Below are positions 54,520-63,244 of a DNA stretch of 64,000 bases, piece by piece; within the stretch, counting starts at the first letter, position 1; every line of letters starts with the position of its first letter. The notes under the pieces are model-generated. The model was not told the DNA's origin, searched no databases, and saw only the letters and a list, made by a program, of their open reading frames with translations. The position numbers were made by a program, and so were the translations under genes. The stretch covers positions 62,001-126,000 of the forward strand of contig NZ_FTMV01000011.1 in the NCBI RefSeq assembly GCF_900156175.1. Direction: 5' to 3'. This DNA comes from Janthinobacterium sp. TND4EL3. GTDB taxonomy: Bacteria; Pseudomonadota; Gammaproteobacteria; Burkholderiales; Burkholderiaceae_D.

Positions 54520-56658
54520 TTACTTGCCGTTCAAGCCACGGCGTTGCAGCAGCGGTTCGATCTTCGCATCGCGGCCGCGGAAGTTGCGGTAGATGTCGAG
54601 CGCATCGGCGCTGCCGCCGCGCGACAGCAGTTTATTGCGGAACCAGTCGCCATTCTTGCGCGTCAGGCCGCCGTTTTCCTTGAACCACTCGACCGTGTCG
54701 GCATCGAGCTTTTCCGACCACAGGTAGGCGTAGTAGCCGGCCGAATAGCCGCCCGCGAACGCGTGCGAGAAATACGTTGTGCGGTAGCGCGGCGGCGCCG
54801 GGGCGAAATCGACACCGGCCTCCATCAAGGCGGTTTTTTCAAACGCCAGCACGTCGGTGGGGATCTGTGCCGGGGTCAGCTGGTGCCAGCGCTGGTCCAG
54901 CAGGGCCGACGCCAGGTATTCCGTCGTCTTGTAACCCTGGTTGAAATTGTCGGCCGCCGTCACTTTCGCCAGCAGCTCGGCCGGAATGGCCGCGCCCGTC
55001 TGGTAGTGCTTGGCGTAGTTTTGCAGTACTTCCGGCCACAGCGCCCACATTTCATTGACTTGCGACGGGTATTCGACGAAGTCGCGCGGCACGCTGGTGC
55101 CGGCAAAGCGCGGGTATTTCACGTTCGAGAACATGCCGTGCAGCGCATGGCCGAATTCGTGGAACATGGTGTTGACTTCGTCAAACGTCATCAGGGTCGG
55201 CTGGCCCGCTTCCGGCTTTGGAATGTTGAGGTTATTCGCGATCACCGGCTTGCGGTTCAGCAAGCTCGACTGGCCCACGTAGGCATTCGCCCAGGCGCCG
55301 CCGCGCTTGTTGCTGCGCGCGTAAGGGTCGAGCGTGAAGATGGCCAGTTGCGTGCCGTCTTCATTGAAGACGTCGTACACCAGCATGTCGGCCGTGTAGA
55401 CGGGCAAGTCGGTGCGCTGCTTGAAGGTCAAACCGTACAACTTGCCGGCGGCAAAGAACACGCCCTTGGTCAATACGCTGTGCATCTCAAAGTACGGTTT
55501 GAGTTGCGTTTCGTCAAAGTTGTAGCGTTCGGCGCGCACCTTGTCGCTATAGAAGGCCCAGTCGGCGGCGCCCACCTTGAAGCCGCCCTTGCCCGCATCG
55601 ATGACCTTCTGGATATCGTCCGCTTCACGGCGCGCATTGACGACGGCCGGCTTCGCCAGCTCGCCCAGCAGGGCGTTCACGGCCGTGGTGTCGTGCGCCG
55701 TCTGGTCTTCCAGCGAGTAGGCCGCGTAATTCGGGTAGCCCATCAGCGCGGCCCGTTCGGCGCGCAGCTTTGCCAGTGCCAGCACTTCCTGGGTGTTGTC
55801 GAACTCGCCGCCACGGCTGCCGCGCGCTTGCGATGCGGCCATGATGCGTTCGCGCACGGCGCGATTCGTCAGCAGCGACAGCGGCGCCTGGCCCGTCGTG
55901 TTGACGAGGGCGATCACGTATTTGCCGTCCAGGCCGCGCTTCTTGGCCAGGCCGGCGGCCACTTCGATGGCGGCCGGCGACAGGCCGTCCAGCTCTTCGC
56001 GCGTATCGACGACGACGGCCGACGCGTTCAATTCCTTCAGCACGTTCTGCGCGAACTTGGTCGACAGGGCAGCCAGCTGGCCGTTATAGGCGCGCAGCTT
56101 TTCCTTGTCCGCTGCCGACAGCTTGGCGCCGGCGCGTACAAAGTCCGTGTGGTAGCGGACCAAGAGGCGCTTCGATTCGGCATCCAGGCCCAGCTTGTCG
56201 CGCTTGGCGTACAGGCTGTCGATACGCTTGAAGAGTTTGTCGTTGAGCATGATCGCGTCGCTGTGGGCGGCCATCTTCGGCGCCAGCTCGCGTTCCAGGC
56301 CCTGGATCGTGTCATTCGTGTTGGAGCCGGACATCACGGAAAACACGGTGCGCACGCGGCCCAGCAACTGGCCCGAGCGTTCCATGGCGACGATGGTGTT
56401 GTCGAACGTGGCCGCTTTCGGGTTATTTGCAATCGCGTTGATTTCCGCCAGGTTGGCGGCCATGCCTGCCGTAAAGGCGGGCGCGTAGTCGGCGTCCTGC
56501 ACCTTGTCGAACGGCGGATACTGGAAGGGCAGGCTGCTCGCCTGCGCAAACGGGTTCGAGGCGGGCAAGGCGGCGGTAGCGGCGGTGGCGGCAAAAGCGG
56601 CGGCGGCTGGTGCCAGCATCAGGCTGGCGGCGATGACGAGCATAGTTGGACGGGTCAT
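54520..56658 (-). CDS. Periplasmic M3 family metallopeptidase (Dcp-like), copy 2
   Basis: This is a 712-residue paralogue of the gene at 52142-54292. The signal peptide is MLVIAASLMLAPAAAAFA. HEFGHALHGMFS and the FAGTSVPRDFVEYPSQVNE and RYRTTYFSHAFAGGYSAGYYAYLWSE blocks are conserved, so both copies should be active. I use the ATG at 56656-56658; a longer upstream frame covers the leader only. A terminator lies between this gene and the downstream copy, so the two are probably transcribed separately. They are a tandem duplication that includes about 70 bases of leader. Confidence 0.92.
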   Translation of the reverse strand: MTRPTMLVIAASLMLAPAAAAFAATAATAALPASNPFAQASSLPFQYPPFDKVQDADYAPAFTAGMAANLAEINAIANNPKAATFDNTIVAMERSGQLLGRVRTVFSVMSGSNTNDTIQGLERELAPKMAAHSDAIMLNDKLFKRIDSLYAKRDKLGLDAESKRLLVRYHTDFVRAGAKLSAADKEKLRAYNGQLAALSTKFAQNVLKELNASAVVVDTREELDGLSPAAIEVAAGLAKKRGLDGKYVIALVNTTGQAPLSLLTNRAVRERIMAASQARGSRGGEFDNTQEVLALAKLRAERAALMGYPNYAAYSLEDQTAHDTTAVNALLGELAKPAVVNARREADDIQKVIDAGKGGFKVGAADWAFYSDKVRAERYNFDETQLKPYFEMHSVLTKGVFFAAGKLYGLTFKQRTDLPVYTADMLVYDVFNEDGTQLAIFTLDPYARSNKRGGAWANAYVGQSSLLNRKPVIANNLNIPKPEAGQPTLMTFDEVNTMFHEFGHALHGMFSNVKYPRFAGTSVPRDFVEYPSQVNEMWALWPEVLQNYAKHYQTGAAIPAELLAKVTAADNFNQGYKTTEYLASALLDQRWHQLTPAQIPTDVLAFEKTALMEAGVDFAPAPPRYRTTYFSHAFAGGYSAGYYAYLWSEKLDADTVEWFKENGGLTRKNGDWFRNKLLSRGGSADALDIYRNFRGRDAKIEPLLQRRGLNGK

Positions 56659-56907
56659 GTCTTCTTTCAAGAAACGCAAGAGAGCCGCGATTGTGTCGCG
56701 GGCCAGCCTGAAATAATAACAGCCTGACACACTTGCGTCACCAGCAAAACCGATGGTAGCGATACGCCCGTATAGCAAAGGTTTTCATGCCCGACTCTCC
56801 GGACATGCACGCCGATACGGCAGCGCCCCGCCCCACTGAAAAATATCAATGCTCAGCTGACCTGTATCGCATATAGTATCCATTCGGCAACAATAGACGG
56901 AGAATCC

Positions 56908-57300
56908 ATGAGCTTTGAGCACCGCAAGACACGCGCCCTGGAAGTGTTGAGCAAGACGGGCATGACCCGCAGCCACTATGCGCCGCCGCTGATACGCCTG
57001 TTGTGGAAGGCCGGCGTGCAGGTTCCGCCGCCGCATTTCCTGCCCTTCCTGCGTACCGCGCTCGGCACGGGACTCTGGTTCGGCATGTTCTGGGGCCTGA
57101 TCATGTGGATCTTTTTCTGGTCGCGGCCCGATGCCGCCACCCCCTTATCGCCCCTGGCGGCACTGGTGGCGGCCTGCGCGGCAGGCAGCCTGTTTGGCAT
57201 CGCCATGGCCAGCGTCTATGCCCGCGACCGGCGCAAGCACCAGTTGCCGGCATGGACCGCGCTGGACGAGCAACGGTCCACAGGCAGTGCCCTTGATTAA
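56908..57300 (+). CDS. DUF6404-like small membrane protein
   Basis: This encodes 130 residues. The N-terminal helical part (FEHRKTRALEVLSKTGMTRSHYAPPLIRLLWKAGVQVPPPHF) is followed by two membrane helices (LGTGLWFGMFWGLIMWIFFW and PLAALVAACAAGSLFGIAMASVYA) and a short basic tail. The pattern SxYAPPLxRLLW and PPPHF is what I recall for DUF6404. Function is unknown. The stop overlaps the convergent slyX stop by four bases. Confidence 0.65.
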   Translation: MSFEHRKTRALEVLSKTGMTRSHYAPPLIRLLWKAGVQVPPPHFLPFLRTALGTGLWFGMFWGLIMWIFFWSRPDAATPLSPLAALVAACAAGSLFGIAMASVYARDRRKHQLPAWTALDEQRSTGSALD

Positions 57301-57515
57301 TAGTGCGGCGGACGCTCGTTGACCAGTCCGCCATTTGCCTGCTGCGCCCCGTCGCGCACATGCTCGCCCAGCTTGTGCAGCATCGCTTCCAATTGATCGA
57401 TGCGCTTGCCCTGCTGGTACACCATCTGGTTCAGCGACTCGACCAGGTCTTCCTGCTGCGCCAGCTTGATTTCGATATCGACGAAACGTACTTCCATCTG
57501 TTCTGCATTGTCCAT
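57297..57515 (-). CDS. slyX: SlyX family protein
   Basis: This is a 72-residue coiled-coil protein (MEVRFVDIEIKLAQQEDLVESLNQMVYQQGKRIDQLEAMLHKLGEHV) ending in NERPPHY, the characteristic SlyX tail (PPHY). The role is unclear in all bacteria. The ATG at 57513-57515 has GGGAG upstream and gives the normal length; a longer in-frame extension is not supported. Confidence 0.88.
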   Translation of the reverse strand: MDNAEQMEVRFVDIEIKLAQQEDLVESLNQMVYQQGKRIDQLEAMLHKLGEHVRDGAQQANGGLVNERPPHY

Positions 57516-57675
57516 GGTGCTCCCGGTGATTCCTGACTGAAAGCGGCATTCTACCGCCGCAGCGGCGTGCGCCAGGACAAACAAACGGCATTCTTCCCGG
57601 TGCGGCGCCGATTCCTGCCTATTCTCTCCGTATAGCTGGATCAAACCGCTTGACGAATGAGAACAAACGATTACA

Positions 57676-58053
57676 ATGGACGTATCCACGTTGCCTGACC
57701 TGATCGACACGCGCAAGACGGCTGAATACCGGCGCTGGGAAGACTCCCTGCATGACGTGGCCGCCGCCGCCATCGATGCACGCATCAAGCATTTGCAACA
57801 TGGTAAAAAGGGCGACTGGCGCCCTGTGGGCGAAGGCGTGTGCGAACTGCGTTTTTTACAGACGGGGCCGGGCTGGCGCGTATATTTTCATGAAACGAAT
57901 CGGGGCACCCTGATCTTGCTGCTACTCGGTGGCAACAAATCGAACCAGCAGCGCGACATCAGGCAGGCGCAGGCGATCCTCAGGGAGCTGAAAGCCCGGC
58001 AGGCAGCCATCCGCAAAGCGGCGGCGGCATCCACAGGAGCACGAAAAAAATGA
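57676..58053 (+). CDS. RelE/HigB-type toxin of a toxin-antitoxin pair
   Basis: This is a 125-residue protein of the addiction-module killer group related to RelE/HigB mRNA interferases. The core is EYRRWEDSLHDVAAAAIDARIKHLQHGKKGDWRPVGEGVCELRFLQTGPGWRVYFHE, then LILLLLGGNKSNQQRDIRQAQAIL, which matches the TIGR02683-like pattern (G-x-G-V-x-ELR, G-x-G-x-R-V-Y, LLLxGGxKxxQxxDIxxA). A lysine/alanine-rich tail follows. The toxin precedes its antitoxin and overlaps it by four bases, the usual HigBA order. Confidence 0.85.
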   Translation: MDVSTLPDLIDTRKTAEYRRWEDSLHDVAAAAIDARIKHLQHGKKGDWRPVGEGVCELRFLQTGPGWRVYFHETNRGTLILLLLGGNKSNQQRDIRQAQAILRELKARQAAIRKAAAASTGARKK

Positions 58054-58406
58054 ACCAAGCTATCGACCATGACACCTTCGACCTCGACGACCTCGACGCG
58101 CTGGGATTGAGCAAATTTGACCCAACACAACACCTGACCAGCAAGGCCGCCGTGGCCGCCTACATGAGCGAAATCGTCGCCACCGGCAACGCGGAACTGT
58201 TCCAGTCCGCCATGAACGACGTGGTGCGCGCCTACGGCATGGGCAAGGTGGCGGCCCGGGCCGACATCACGCGCGAAGGCGCATATAAAGCCCTGCGCGA
58301 AGGCAGCAAGCCGCGCTTCGAAACCATTTTGAAGATGCTCGATGCGCTGGGCATGCAGCTGGCCATCGTGCCGAAAACCACGCCGGACAGCGCCGTGGAA
58401 GCGTGA
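58050..58406 (+). CDS. HigA-like antitoxin
   Basis: This is a 118-residue DNA-binding antitoxin. The acidic N-terminal region (DHDTFDLDDLDALGLSKFDPTQHLTSKAAVAAYMSEIVATG) probably neutralises the toxin. The C-terminal helix-turn-helix (GMGKVAARADITREGAYKALREGSKPRFETILKMLDALGMQL) matches the addiction-module antidote family (TIGR02684). It probably represses its own operon. The GGAGC ribosome site lies inside the toxin gene. Confidence 0.86.
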   Translation: MNQAIDHDTFDLDDLDALGLSKFDPTQHLTSKAAVAAYMSEIVATGNAELFQSAMNDVVRAYGMGKVAARADITREGAYKALREGSKPRFETILKMLDALGMQLAIVPKTTPDSAVEA

Positions 58407-58416
58407 AGTTCTTGAA

Positions 58417-60477
58417 TTAAGCTTTCGGCGCGGCCAGCAGCGCCTTCATGCGCGCCAACCTCTCCTTCGGTGAAATCACTTCCGCTTCCGTCGGCACGGC
58501 GTCGCCCACGTCGAGCTGCATTTCCTTGATGAAGCGCGACGGGTCGCAATGGACTTGCTCGCCGGCCCGCTTGCGCTTCTTGCACCAGGTGACGTGCAAG
58601 GTGCGCTGGGCCCGCGTGATGCCCACATACATCAGCCGCCGCTCTTCCTGGATGCGCGCGGCGATGGTTTCGGCCGGCGCATCGGGATCGCCCTTGTGCG
58701 GCAAGATCCCCTCTTCCACCCCCACCAGAAACACGTGCGGAAACTCCAGCCCTTTTGATGCATGCAAGGTGGACATGCGCACGGCGTCCTGCTCCTCGTC
58801 CTTGCCTTCGAGCATGGTCATCAGGGCCACCATCTGCGTCAGTTCCAGCACGTTCTTTTCTTCGCCGTCGCGGTCCTTGCCGCCCCGGCCCCGTTCCTTG
58901 AGCCAGTTGACGAATTCCAGCACGTTCTGCCACTTGCTTTGCGCCTGCCTTTCCTCGAAGGCATCGTACAGATACGATTCGTAGTGGATTTCCTTCATCA
59001 TGTCGTCCAGCACTTCGGCCGCATTGTCGCCGCTGCCGGCCGCGCCGGGGCGGCTGGCGCGCGATTCGAGGTCGTTGATGAAGTTGCAGAAGTCGCGCAG
59101 CGGCCCCAGCTGGCGGTCCGTCAGCTTGGCCTCGATGCCGCCCTTGAACACGGCCTGGAACAGCGAGCACTGCCACTGCCCCGAGAACGCGCCCAGCACC
59201 TCCAGGGTCGACTGGCCCACGCCACGGCGCGGCGTCGTCACGGCGCGAATGAAGGCCGGATCGTCGTCCTCGTTGGCCAGCAGGCGCAGGTAGCTGATGA
59301 TGTCCTTGATCTCGGCCTTGTCAAAAAAACTCTGGCCGCCCGAGATCGTGTACGGGATGCGCTCCTTGCGCAGGCACTGCTCGATGATGCGCGCCTGGTG
59401 GTTGCCCCGGTACAAAATCGCGTAATCGGAAAATTTATTTTTTCGCTCGAAATGGTCGGCCGAAATCATGATGGCGACCTGCTCCGCCTCCTGCTCGTCC
59501 GTCTGCATGCCCAGCACCTTGATCGGCTCGCCCAGGCCGTGTTCCGACCACAGCGACTTTTCAAACAATTTCGGGTTATTGCCGATGACGGCATTGGCCG
59601 CATTGAGCACGCGCATGGTGGAGCGGTAATTCTGCTCCAGTTTGATCACGCGCAAATCGGGGAAATCCGTTTCCAGCGTCTTTAAATTTTCCACCGTGGC
59701 GCCGCGCCAGGCATAGATGGCCTGGTCGTCGTCGCCCACGGCCGTAAACATCGGCTTCTTGCCGATGCCCGTCACCATCAGTTTCACCAGTTCGTACTGG
59801 CAGGTATTCGTATCCTGGTACTCGTCGACGAGCAGGTAACGCAGACGGCGCTGCCACTTGTCGCGCACGGGACCGTTGTTGCGGAACAGTTCCACGGGCA
59901 GGCGGATCAAATCGTCGAAATCGACGGCCTGGTAGGCCGACAGCGTTGCCACGTAGCTGCGGTAGATGCGCGCCGCGTTGGCCTCGTCCTCGTCCTTGGC
60001 TTGCGCCAGGGCCATGTCCGGATCGATCAGGCCGTTCTTCCACAGCGACATGGCGTTCTGGATGCCGCGGATCACCTGTTTATCGGTGGTAATGGCAAGG
60101 TCTTGCACCAGCGAAAAACAGTCGTCGCTGTCCATGATGGAGAAGCGGTCCTTCAGCCCCACGCCATTGGCTTCCTGGCGCAGGATTTTCACGCCCAGCG
60201 AGTGGAAGGTCGACACCGTCAACTGCTTGGCCTGGCGCGGCTGTTTCAGCAGCTTGGCGATGCGTTCCTGCATTTCCAGCGCCGCCTTGTTGGTGAAGGT
60301 CAAGGCGGCGATGGTGCGCGGGTCATAGCCCCGGTCTTCGATCAGGTGGGCGATCTTTTGCGTGATCACGCGCGTCTTGCCCGAACCGGCGCCCGCCAGG
60401 ACGAGGCAGGGGCCGTCGAGGTAGGTAACCGCTTCGCTTTGGGGAGCATTCAGACCGAATTGTGGCGCTTTGGACAT
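58417..60477 (-). CDS. rep: ATP-dependent DNA helicase Rep
   Basis: This is a 686-residue superfamily 1A 3'-5' helicase that helps restart blocked replication forks. Motifs in order: LNAPQSEAV (Q motif), GAGSGKTRVIT (I), LTFTNKAALEMQERI (Ia), LLVDEYQDTN (II), VGDDDQAIYAWRGA (III), LEQNYRS (IV), STLHASKGLEFPHVFLVGVEEG (V) and EERRLMYVGITRAQ (VI). The start MSKAPQFGLNAPQ at 60475-60477 is preferred to the upstream in-frame codons. Size and motif spelling favour Rep over UvrD, though the two are closely related. Confidence 0.9.
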   Translation of the reverse strand: MSKAPQFGLNAPQSEAVTYLDGPCLVLAGAGSGKTRVITQKIAHLIEDRGYDPRTIAALTFTNKAALEMQERIAKLLKQPRQAKQLTVSTFHSLGVKILRQEANGVGLKDRFSIMDSDDCFSLVQDLAITTDKQVIRGIQNAMSLWKNGLIDPDMALAQAKDEDEANAARIYRSYVATLSAYQAVDFDDLIRLPVELFRNNGPVRDKWQRRLRYLLVDEYQDTNTCQYELVKLMVTGIGKKPMFTAVGDDDQAIYAWRGATVENLKTLETDFPDLRVIKLEQNYRSTMRVLNAANAVIGNNPKLFEKSLWSEHGLGEPIKVLGMQTDEQEAEQVAIMISADHFERKNKFSDYAILYRGNHQARIIEQCLRKERIPYTISGGQSFFDKAEIKDIISYLRLLANEDDDPAFIRAVTTPRRGVGQSTLEVLGAFSGQWQCSLFQAVFKGGIEAKLTDRQLGPLRDFCNFINDLESRASRPGAAGSGDNAAEVLDDMMKEIHYESYLYDAFEERQAQSKWQNVLEFVNWLKERGRGGKDRDGEEKNVLELTQMVALMTMLEGKDEEQDAVRMSTLHASKGLEFPHVFLVGVEEGILPHKGDPDAPAETIAARIQEERRLMYVGITRAQRTLHVTWCKKRKRAGEQVHCDPSRFIKEMQLDVGDAVPTEAEVISPKERLARMKALLAAPKA

Positions 60478-60686
60478 CAAGGTATTTCCGGAGGGAACAG
60501 CAGCCCATTGTAACAGCGTCGCGCCCGCCTTTTGCGCGGCGGGCCATGCCCGAAAAACAGGCAATGACATTGATATATCGCCATCTGACGCCATCTTGGG
60601 CCATGCCAGGCGTGCGGCGTTGCCAAGCCTGGAGTACCATTCCGCCTATATCGCCCGTGCGTACCAACTTACCGAATGGCAGTCCC

Positions 60687-61172
60687 ATGAAATTTGAACA
60701 CTTGATTGAAATCAACGATCCGCTCAACCCGCTGATCGACACCCTGACCCTGGAACAAGTCTGGCGCGGCTTGGTCTTGCGCGCCGAGTCGCCGAAGCTC
60801 TTCGTGCCGCACCTCGACGAGTGCCAGATCAGCGAACGCAGCGATACCGGTTTCGCGCGCAGCCTGCGCTATGGCGAACTGGTCATCAACGACAAGGTGG
60901 TGCTGGTGCCGCAACTGCAGGTGCGCTATGAAGTGCCGGCGCAAAAGGATATCAGCGCGTCCTCGCTGGTGATGACCATCGAAATGCCCGACGAAGCGAG
61001 CCTGTGGGTGCGTTTCCAGTACGATGACGGCCATGACGCGGCCACCGATGCGGCCAACGCCATGTATGACGACTTCCGCCGTTCCGCCTACCAGGAGTCC
61101 GACATCGACACGGTACGCGTCATGCGCGAACTGGCGGCCGAAGGCCGCCTCGATGCGGGTCTGTTGAATTGA
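60687..61172 (+). CDS. AtaL-like (DUF1857) SRPBCC family protein
   Basis: This encodes 161 residues. KFEHLIEINDPLNPLIDTLTLEQVWRGLVLRAESPKLFVPHLDECQI is the typical N-terminus of the DUF1857/AtaL-like group in the START/SRPBCC superfamily, which have a ligand-binding cavity. The remainder has LRYGELVINDKVVLVPQLQVRYEVP and DDFRRSAYQESDIDTVRVMRELAAEGRL. The function is unknown. The ATG at 60687 is chosen because the upstream frame lacks coding character. Confidence 0.82.
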   Translation: MKFEHLIEINDPLNPLIDTLTLEQVWRGLVLRAESPKLFVPHLDECQISERSDTGFARSLRYGELVINDKVVLVPQLQVRYEVPAQKDISASSLVMTIEMPDEASLWVRFQYDDGHDAATDAANAMYDDFRRSAYQESDIDTVRVMRELAAEGRLDAGLLN

Positions 61173-61175
61173 CGC

Positions 61176-61751
61176 TTACGCGGTTTTTTTCACGGCCTTG
61201 CGGCGCGTCATGAAGCCCACCAGGCCCAGACCGGCCAGCAGCATGGCATAGGTGCCAGGTTCTGGCACGGCCGAGACGTTCACCGTGTTGATGCCCCAGC
61301 CCTCGTCGCCCAGGCCCTGGGCACCGCCCGTGTAGGAATAAGTGATGGTGTTGCTGCCGCCCAGCAAGGCAATCGGGATTGCCACGGTGGCCTTGCCGCC
61401 ACCGAAATAGCTGGTGGCCTGGGCATTGACGATGGCATTGTTTGGATTGAAGTACAGCACGTTCACGCCGCCACCACCGAGATCCCAGCTCCCCGTCAAC
61501 ACCGTGGTGCCATTGACGATCAGGCTGAATGTGTCCGTGTAGCCGTTGTTCGCGCCGTCAAGACTGAGGTAGCCCTGGAGTTCGAAATTGAGCACGGCGG
61601 CACCGGCCGAGGCATTGAAAGTATCGCTGAGTTGACCCGGGCTGGCGATCGGGCCCAGGCCACTGTGATCAGCGGAATACACGGTGCCAGCATGTGCGTT
61701 GGACAACAGGGCGGTTGCGGACAAGGCCATCAGGCAAATCAGTTTTTTCAT
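61176..61751 (-). CDS. PEP-CTERM sorting-domain exported protein
   Basis: This is a 191-residue exported protein with a signal peptide (LICLMALSATALLSNAHA), a beta-rich Gly/Asn-rich middle (for example NFELQGYLSLDGANNGYTDTFSLIVNG) and a C-terminal sorting signal VPEPGTYAMLLAGLGLVGFMTRRK, which is the PEP-CTERM motif plus helix plus basic tail recognised by exosortase. Such proteins are usually linked to exopolysaccharide and cell-surface deposition. The sequence upstream is unusually A+T-rich. No exosortase genes lie in the window. Confidence 0.9.
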   Translation of the reverse strand: MKKLICLMALSATALLSNAHAGTVYSADHSGLGPIASPGQLSDTFNASAGAAVLNFELQGYLSLDGANNGYTDTFSLIVNGTTVLTGSWDLGGGGVNVLYFNPNNAIVNAQATSYFGGGKATVAIPIALLGGSNTITYSYTGGAQGLGDEGWGINTVNVSAVPEPGTYAMLLAGLGLVGFMTRRKAVKKTA

Positions 61752-61958
61752 CACGGGGCTCCGGGGAAAGATGAAGGTCAGCTGACGTCTGACGCCAGAG
61801 CTCGGCGAACTCCCGCGGACATCGGCCACCAATGTCGTGCTAACCATTGGAAAACCGATAGTAATAATTCTCCACATCAATTGCAATTTAATAATTACTA
61901 TTATTGCAAATAAAGTGATATAAATAAAGCACTGGACAGGGACGCCCGGCCCCATGCT

Positions 61959-63080
61959 TCATGCCCGGGCGCTGCAGCCCCACAACTGGTCGGGGCGAAA
62001 CTGCAGCGCCGCCTGCTCCGCGCTGAGCACTTCGCGGATGGCGTGCAAGTCCACGCGCGTGTCGCGCCGCAGCGGCACGTCCAGGCGCGCGCCGCGCGGC
62101 CCCACCAGCGACTGCACATGCGGCGTGGTGGCGTTCAAACCCTTGCGCGTGACGACGCCGATCTCGCCATTCAACAGCTTGACGAAGGTGCCGACGGGGT
62201 AAATGCCCAGCTCGCGCACCAGCAGCGAGGCCAGCGGCGCGTCCAGCGTGGCCTTGTCCGCCGACAGCATCTCGCGCAGGGCCGCGTTGGGCAATAGCGA
62301 CTTGCGGTAGCTGCGCGCGGACACCCGGGCGCAATAGCGGTCGGCCAGCATGATCAGACGGGCGGCCAGGCCGATCTCGTCGCCCCTGATACCCAGCGGA
62401 TAGCCGCTGCCATCGATATTCTCATGGTGCTGCAGCACCGCCTGCAGCCAGACGGCATCCGTCACGCCGGCCGCGCGCAGCAAGTTGACGCCCACCTGCG
62501 GGTGGGCGCGGATATAGGCGCGCTCCGCCGCATCGAGCGGCCCGGCCTTCTGCTGGAAATGCGCATGGCGCTCCAGCATGCCCACATTCATGCTCAGCGC
62601 GGCCAGCAGCATGCTGCGCAAGGCCGCGTCGTCCTGCTTCAGCGCCCTGGCCAGCAGGGTGACGATGACGGCCGTGTCGATGCTGTGGCGCACGGCAAAG
62701 TCGCCCGCGCCCTGCTTGTGCAGGATGCAGGCCAGCGCCACGTCGGCGTCGAGGGCAACGGCCTCCTCCACCAGTTGCGCCAGCGGCGTCAGTTGTTCTT
62801 GCGCTACAACTTGCCTGGCGGCGATGGCCGGCAAGACCAATGCCAATCCCGTGGCGGCCTGGTTCAGCATGCGCAGGGCCGATGGCGCTTCCCTGGCCGT
62901 GCGCGGCACGTCTTCGCTGGTGTCGGCGATGACGCCGCGCGCCAGCAGCAATGCGATCTGGTTCTCGCTCGTGATGACATGGCCCAGCCTGGCCAGCAAG
63001 CCGCCCGTTTCGCCATGCACGTCCCAGGGCAGGGCCAGGCCCAGCGCCAGTTCTCCCGCGTAAATACGCCGAATCTTCAC
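61959..63080 (-). CDS. HD-GYP-type protein with lost HD dyad
   Basis: This encodes about 373 residues. The C-terminal half follows the HD-GYP fold: RHSIDTAVIVTLLARALK, then AALSMNVGM, where the catalytic HD of the usual LLHDIGK is replaced by Met164-Asn165, then RAHPQVGVNLL, HHENIDGSGYPLGIRGDEI with HHE and GYP kept, and LIMLADRYCARVS. The N-terminal DUF3391-like part is short. Loss of HD should abolish or weaken c-di-GMP hydrolysis, so it may bind the nucleotide without cutting it (inference). The GTG at 63078-63080 has GGAG 5 bases upstream; a GTG at 63104 is an alternative start. Confidence 0.8.
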   Translation of the reverse strand: MKIRRIYAGELALGLALPWDVHGETGGLLARLGHVITSENQIALLLARGVIADTSEDVPRTAREAPSALRMLNQAATGLALVLPAIAARQVVAQEQLTPLAQLVEEAVALDADVALACILHKQGAGDFAVRHSIDTAVIVTLLARALKQDDAALRSMLLAALSMNVGMLERHAHFQQKAGPLDAAERAYIRAHPQVGVNLLRAAGVTDAVWLQAVLQHHENIDGSGYPLGIRGDEIGLAARLIMLADRYCARVSARSYRKSLLPNAALREMLSADKATLDAPLASLLVRELGIYPVGTFVKLLNGEIGVVTRKGLNATTPHVQSLVGPRGARLDVPLRRDTRVDLHAIREVLSAEQAALQFRPDQLWGCSARA

Positions 63081-63244
63081 ATCGTCTCCGTCATCGCTTG
63101 CCACTGCCTGTTTTTACCATCGGGGCATCATGGGCATGAACCATTTGAAATGTTTTTTGCTTTTAATCAATATTTCAATGTGGCAGCGATGATCGCGCAA
63201 TCATGCGGACTTGTCTACAAAATTGTTTAAATATAAAAATTGCA

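Noticed and set aside
54481-56727. A 748-codon plus-strand frame opposite the second M3 peptidase
   Set aside because: Shadow frame; the minus strand has the signal peptide and HEFGH motif.
61752-61955. N-terminal extension of the PEP-CTERM protein with an extra hydrophobic helix
   Set aside because: The MKKLICLMALSATALLSNAHA signal peptide starts at the ATG at 61751; the upstream stretch is A+T-rich non-coding sequence.
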